From Candidatus Methylomirabilota bacterium (GTDB lineage Bacteria > Methylomirabilota > Methylomirabilia > Methylomirabilales > CSP1-5): a stretch of DNA of 13,854 nucleotides. Within the stretch, counting starts at the first letter, position 1. Each line of letters starts with the position of its first letter. Positions 13,162-13,854 of this stretch are shown one piece after another. Where the stretch lies: the NCBI GenBank assembly GCA_022615475.1, contig JAKEGQ010000127.1, forward strand, positions 1-13,854. The letters are read 5' to 3'. Below the pieces are notes generated by a model. It searched no databases and had not been told where the DNA came from. It saw nothing but the letters and a program-made list of their open reading frames with translations. The translations under genes were made by a program, and so were the position numbers.

Positions 13162-13854
13162 ATGACACTGACAGCAGTCTTTTTCGATGCCGGTAACACG
13201 CTCCTCAGCCTCGATTATGGCGCCATCGTCGATGCGCTCGAGGTGGAAGGGTTCCCTGTCACCCGGGACGAGGTCTGGAGGGCTGAATGTCGGGCTAGGG
13301 TCAGGCTCGACCCCTTCCTGGCGCGGATCGAGGTTCGAGAATCCCGTGAGGTCTTTTCCCGCTATATGCGATATACCTGCGAAGAGATGGGAATCGCCTG
13401 GGGCGAGAGGGCGGAGCGAGTCCTGGAGCGGCTTAGGGAGATCAACCGACGCGAAAGCCTCTGGCGGGGAGGGGCGATGCCAGGGGCTCGCGATGTCCTG
13501 GCCGAGCTGAAGGGCAAGGGCTACCGCGTGGGGGTTATCTCGAACTCCGATGGCCGACTCGAGACCCTTCTCAGGGACGCGGGCCTGACAGGATCACTCG
13601 ATGTGATCATCGATTCGCAGGTCGTCGGCGTCGAAAAGCCTGATCCACGTATCTTTCACTTGGCGCTGGAGCGAACCGGCGTTGCACCCCACGAAGCGGT
13701 CTACCTGGGGGATTTTTACAGCCTCGATGTGGTGGGGGCGCGATGCGCCGGGTTCGAGGCTATCCTCCTTGATCCGCTCTGTGCCTGGCCCCACATCGAC
13801 TGCGTGAAGGTCAAGGACCTGTTCGAAATCCCCGGTCTCCTTCTCGCCAAGGAC
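13162..13854 (+). CDS. HAD-superfamily hydrolase (cut by window end)
   Basis: Cytoplasmic haloacid-dehalogenase-fold protein, probably a phosphatase; 231 codons are visible and no stop is reached, so the gene runs off the window. Motif I is VFFDAGNTLL (6-15) with nucleophile Asp9. The residue two on, normally Asp in phosphatases, is Gly11, as also occurs in DAGGT-type HAD branches. Residues about 20-105 form an alpha-helical cap (type C1). Motif II is VISNS (124-128), motif III is VEKPDPRIF with Lys159, and motif IV is YLGDFYSLDVVGAR with Asp184 and Asp189. ATG 13162 has only a weak upstream GCGAG. Substrate unknown; some relatives are phosphoglycolate- or HDHD3-like phosphatases. A role linked to the divergent LarA-like gene is possible, since both could handle hydroxy-acid metabolites. 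Confidence 0.85.
   Translation, partial: MTLTAVFFDAGNTLLSLDYGAIVDALEVEGFPVTRDEVWRAECRARVRLDPFLARIEVRESREVFSRYMRYTCEEMGIAWGERAERVLERLREINRRESLWRGGAMPGARDVLAELKGKGYRVGVISNSDGRLETLLRDAGLTGSLDVIIDSQVVGVEKPDPRIFHLALERTGVAPHEAVYLGDFYSLDVVGARCAGFEAILLDPLCAWPHIDCVKVKDLFEIPGLLLAKD

Noticed and set aside
12071..13165. Plus-strand open frames opposite the LarA-like gene
   Set aside because: The minus-strand protein has continuous family motifs; the opposite frames are Arg/Pro-rich shadows.

Overview
This is a GC-rich, gene-dense bacterial chromosome segment with no rRNA, tRNA, phage, transposon or CRISPR sequence that I can see. Its character (type I glutamine synthetase with a secreted-type AmtB, a full LivJHMGF cassette, a LarA-like nickel-pincer isomerase, and a 9-bp-unit inverted repeat between genes) would suit an uncultivated soil or groundwater lineage such as Methylomirabilota/Rokubacteria. 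That placement is inference from style only. Eleven genes are complete and two are cut by the window ends.

Left end (1-2285): the minus strand carries amtB then glnA (cut at base 1), an ammonium uptake and assimilation pair. A good sigma-54 (-24/-12) match precedes amtB. The 337-bp gap to the divergent glgA also holds a strong sigma-70 promoter and a terminator-like hairpin in the glgA leader.

Centre left (2286-6584, plus strand): glgA (ADP-glucose glycogen synthase), a MATE-family exporter, a UbiE-like SAM methyltransferase and a DinB-fold protein. The last three are tightly packed and the final pair overlap. Between glgA and the MATE gene lies an inverted repeat built of 9-bp units. It is in frame with the MATE gene and falsely lengthens it; the real start is the GTG at 3892.

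Centre right (6585-11740, minus strand): a branched-chain-amino-acid-type ABC importer in the order livJ, livH, livM, livG, livF, with stop/start overlaps from H through F. A textbook intrinsic terminator sits between livJ and livH and probably lets the binding protein be made in excess. livJ has its own promoter, whose -35 box contains the stop codon of the upstream gene, and a long palindrome over the predicted start site.

Right end (11737-13854): a LarA-like isomerase gene (minus) diverges from a HAD-family hydrolase gene (plus, cut at the window end). Their promoters face away from each other and the two -35 boxes form the arms of an inverted repeat. The LarA-like enzyme immediately upstream of livJ suggests that the importer may carry a 2-hydroxy acid or related substrate rather than leucine.

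I found no clearly new multi-gene system. The most interesting items are the 9-bp-unit repeat, the LarA-like/Liv pairing with its regulatory sites, and the glgA leader.
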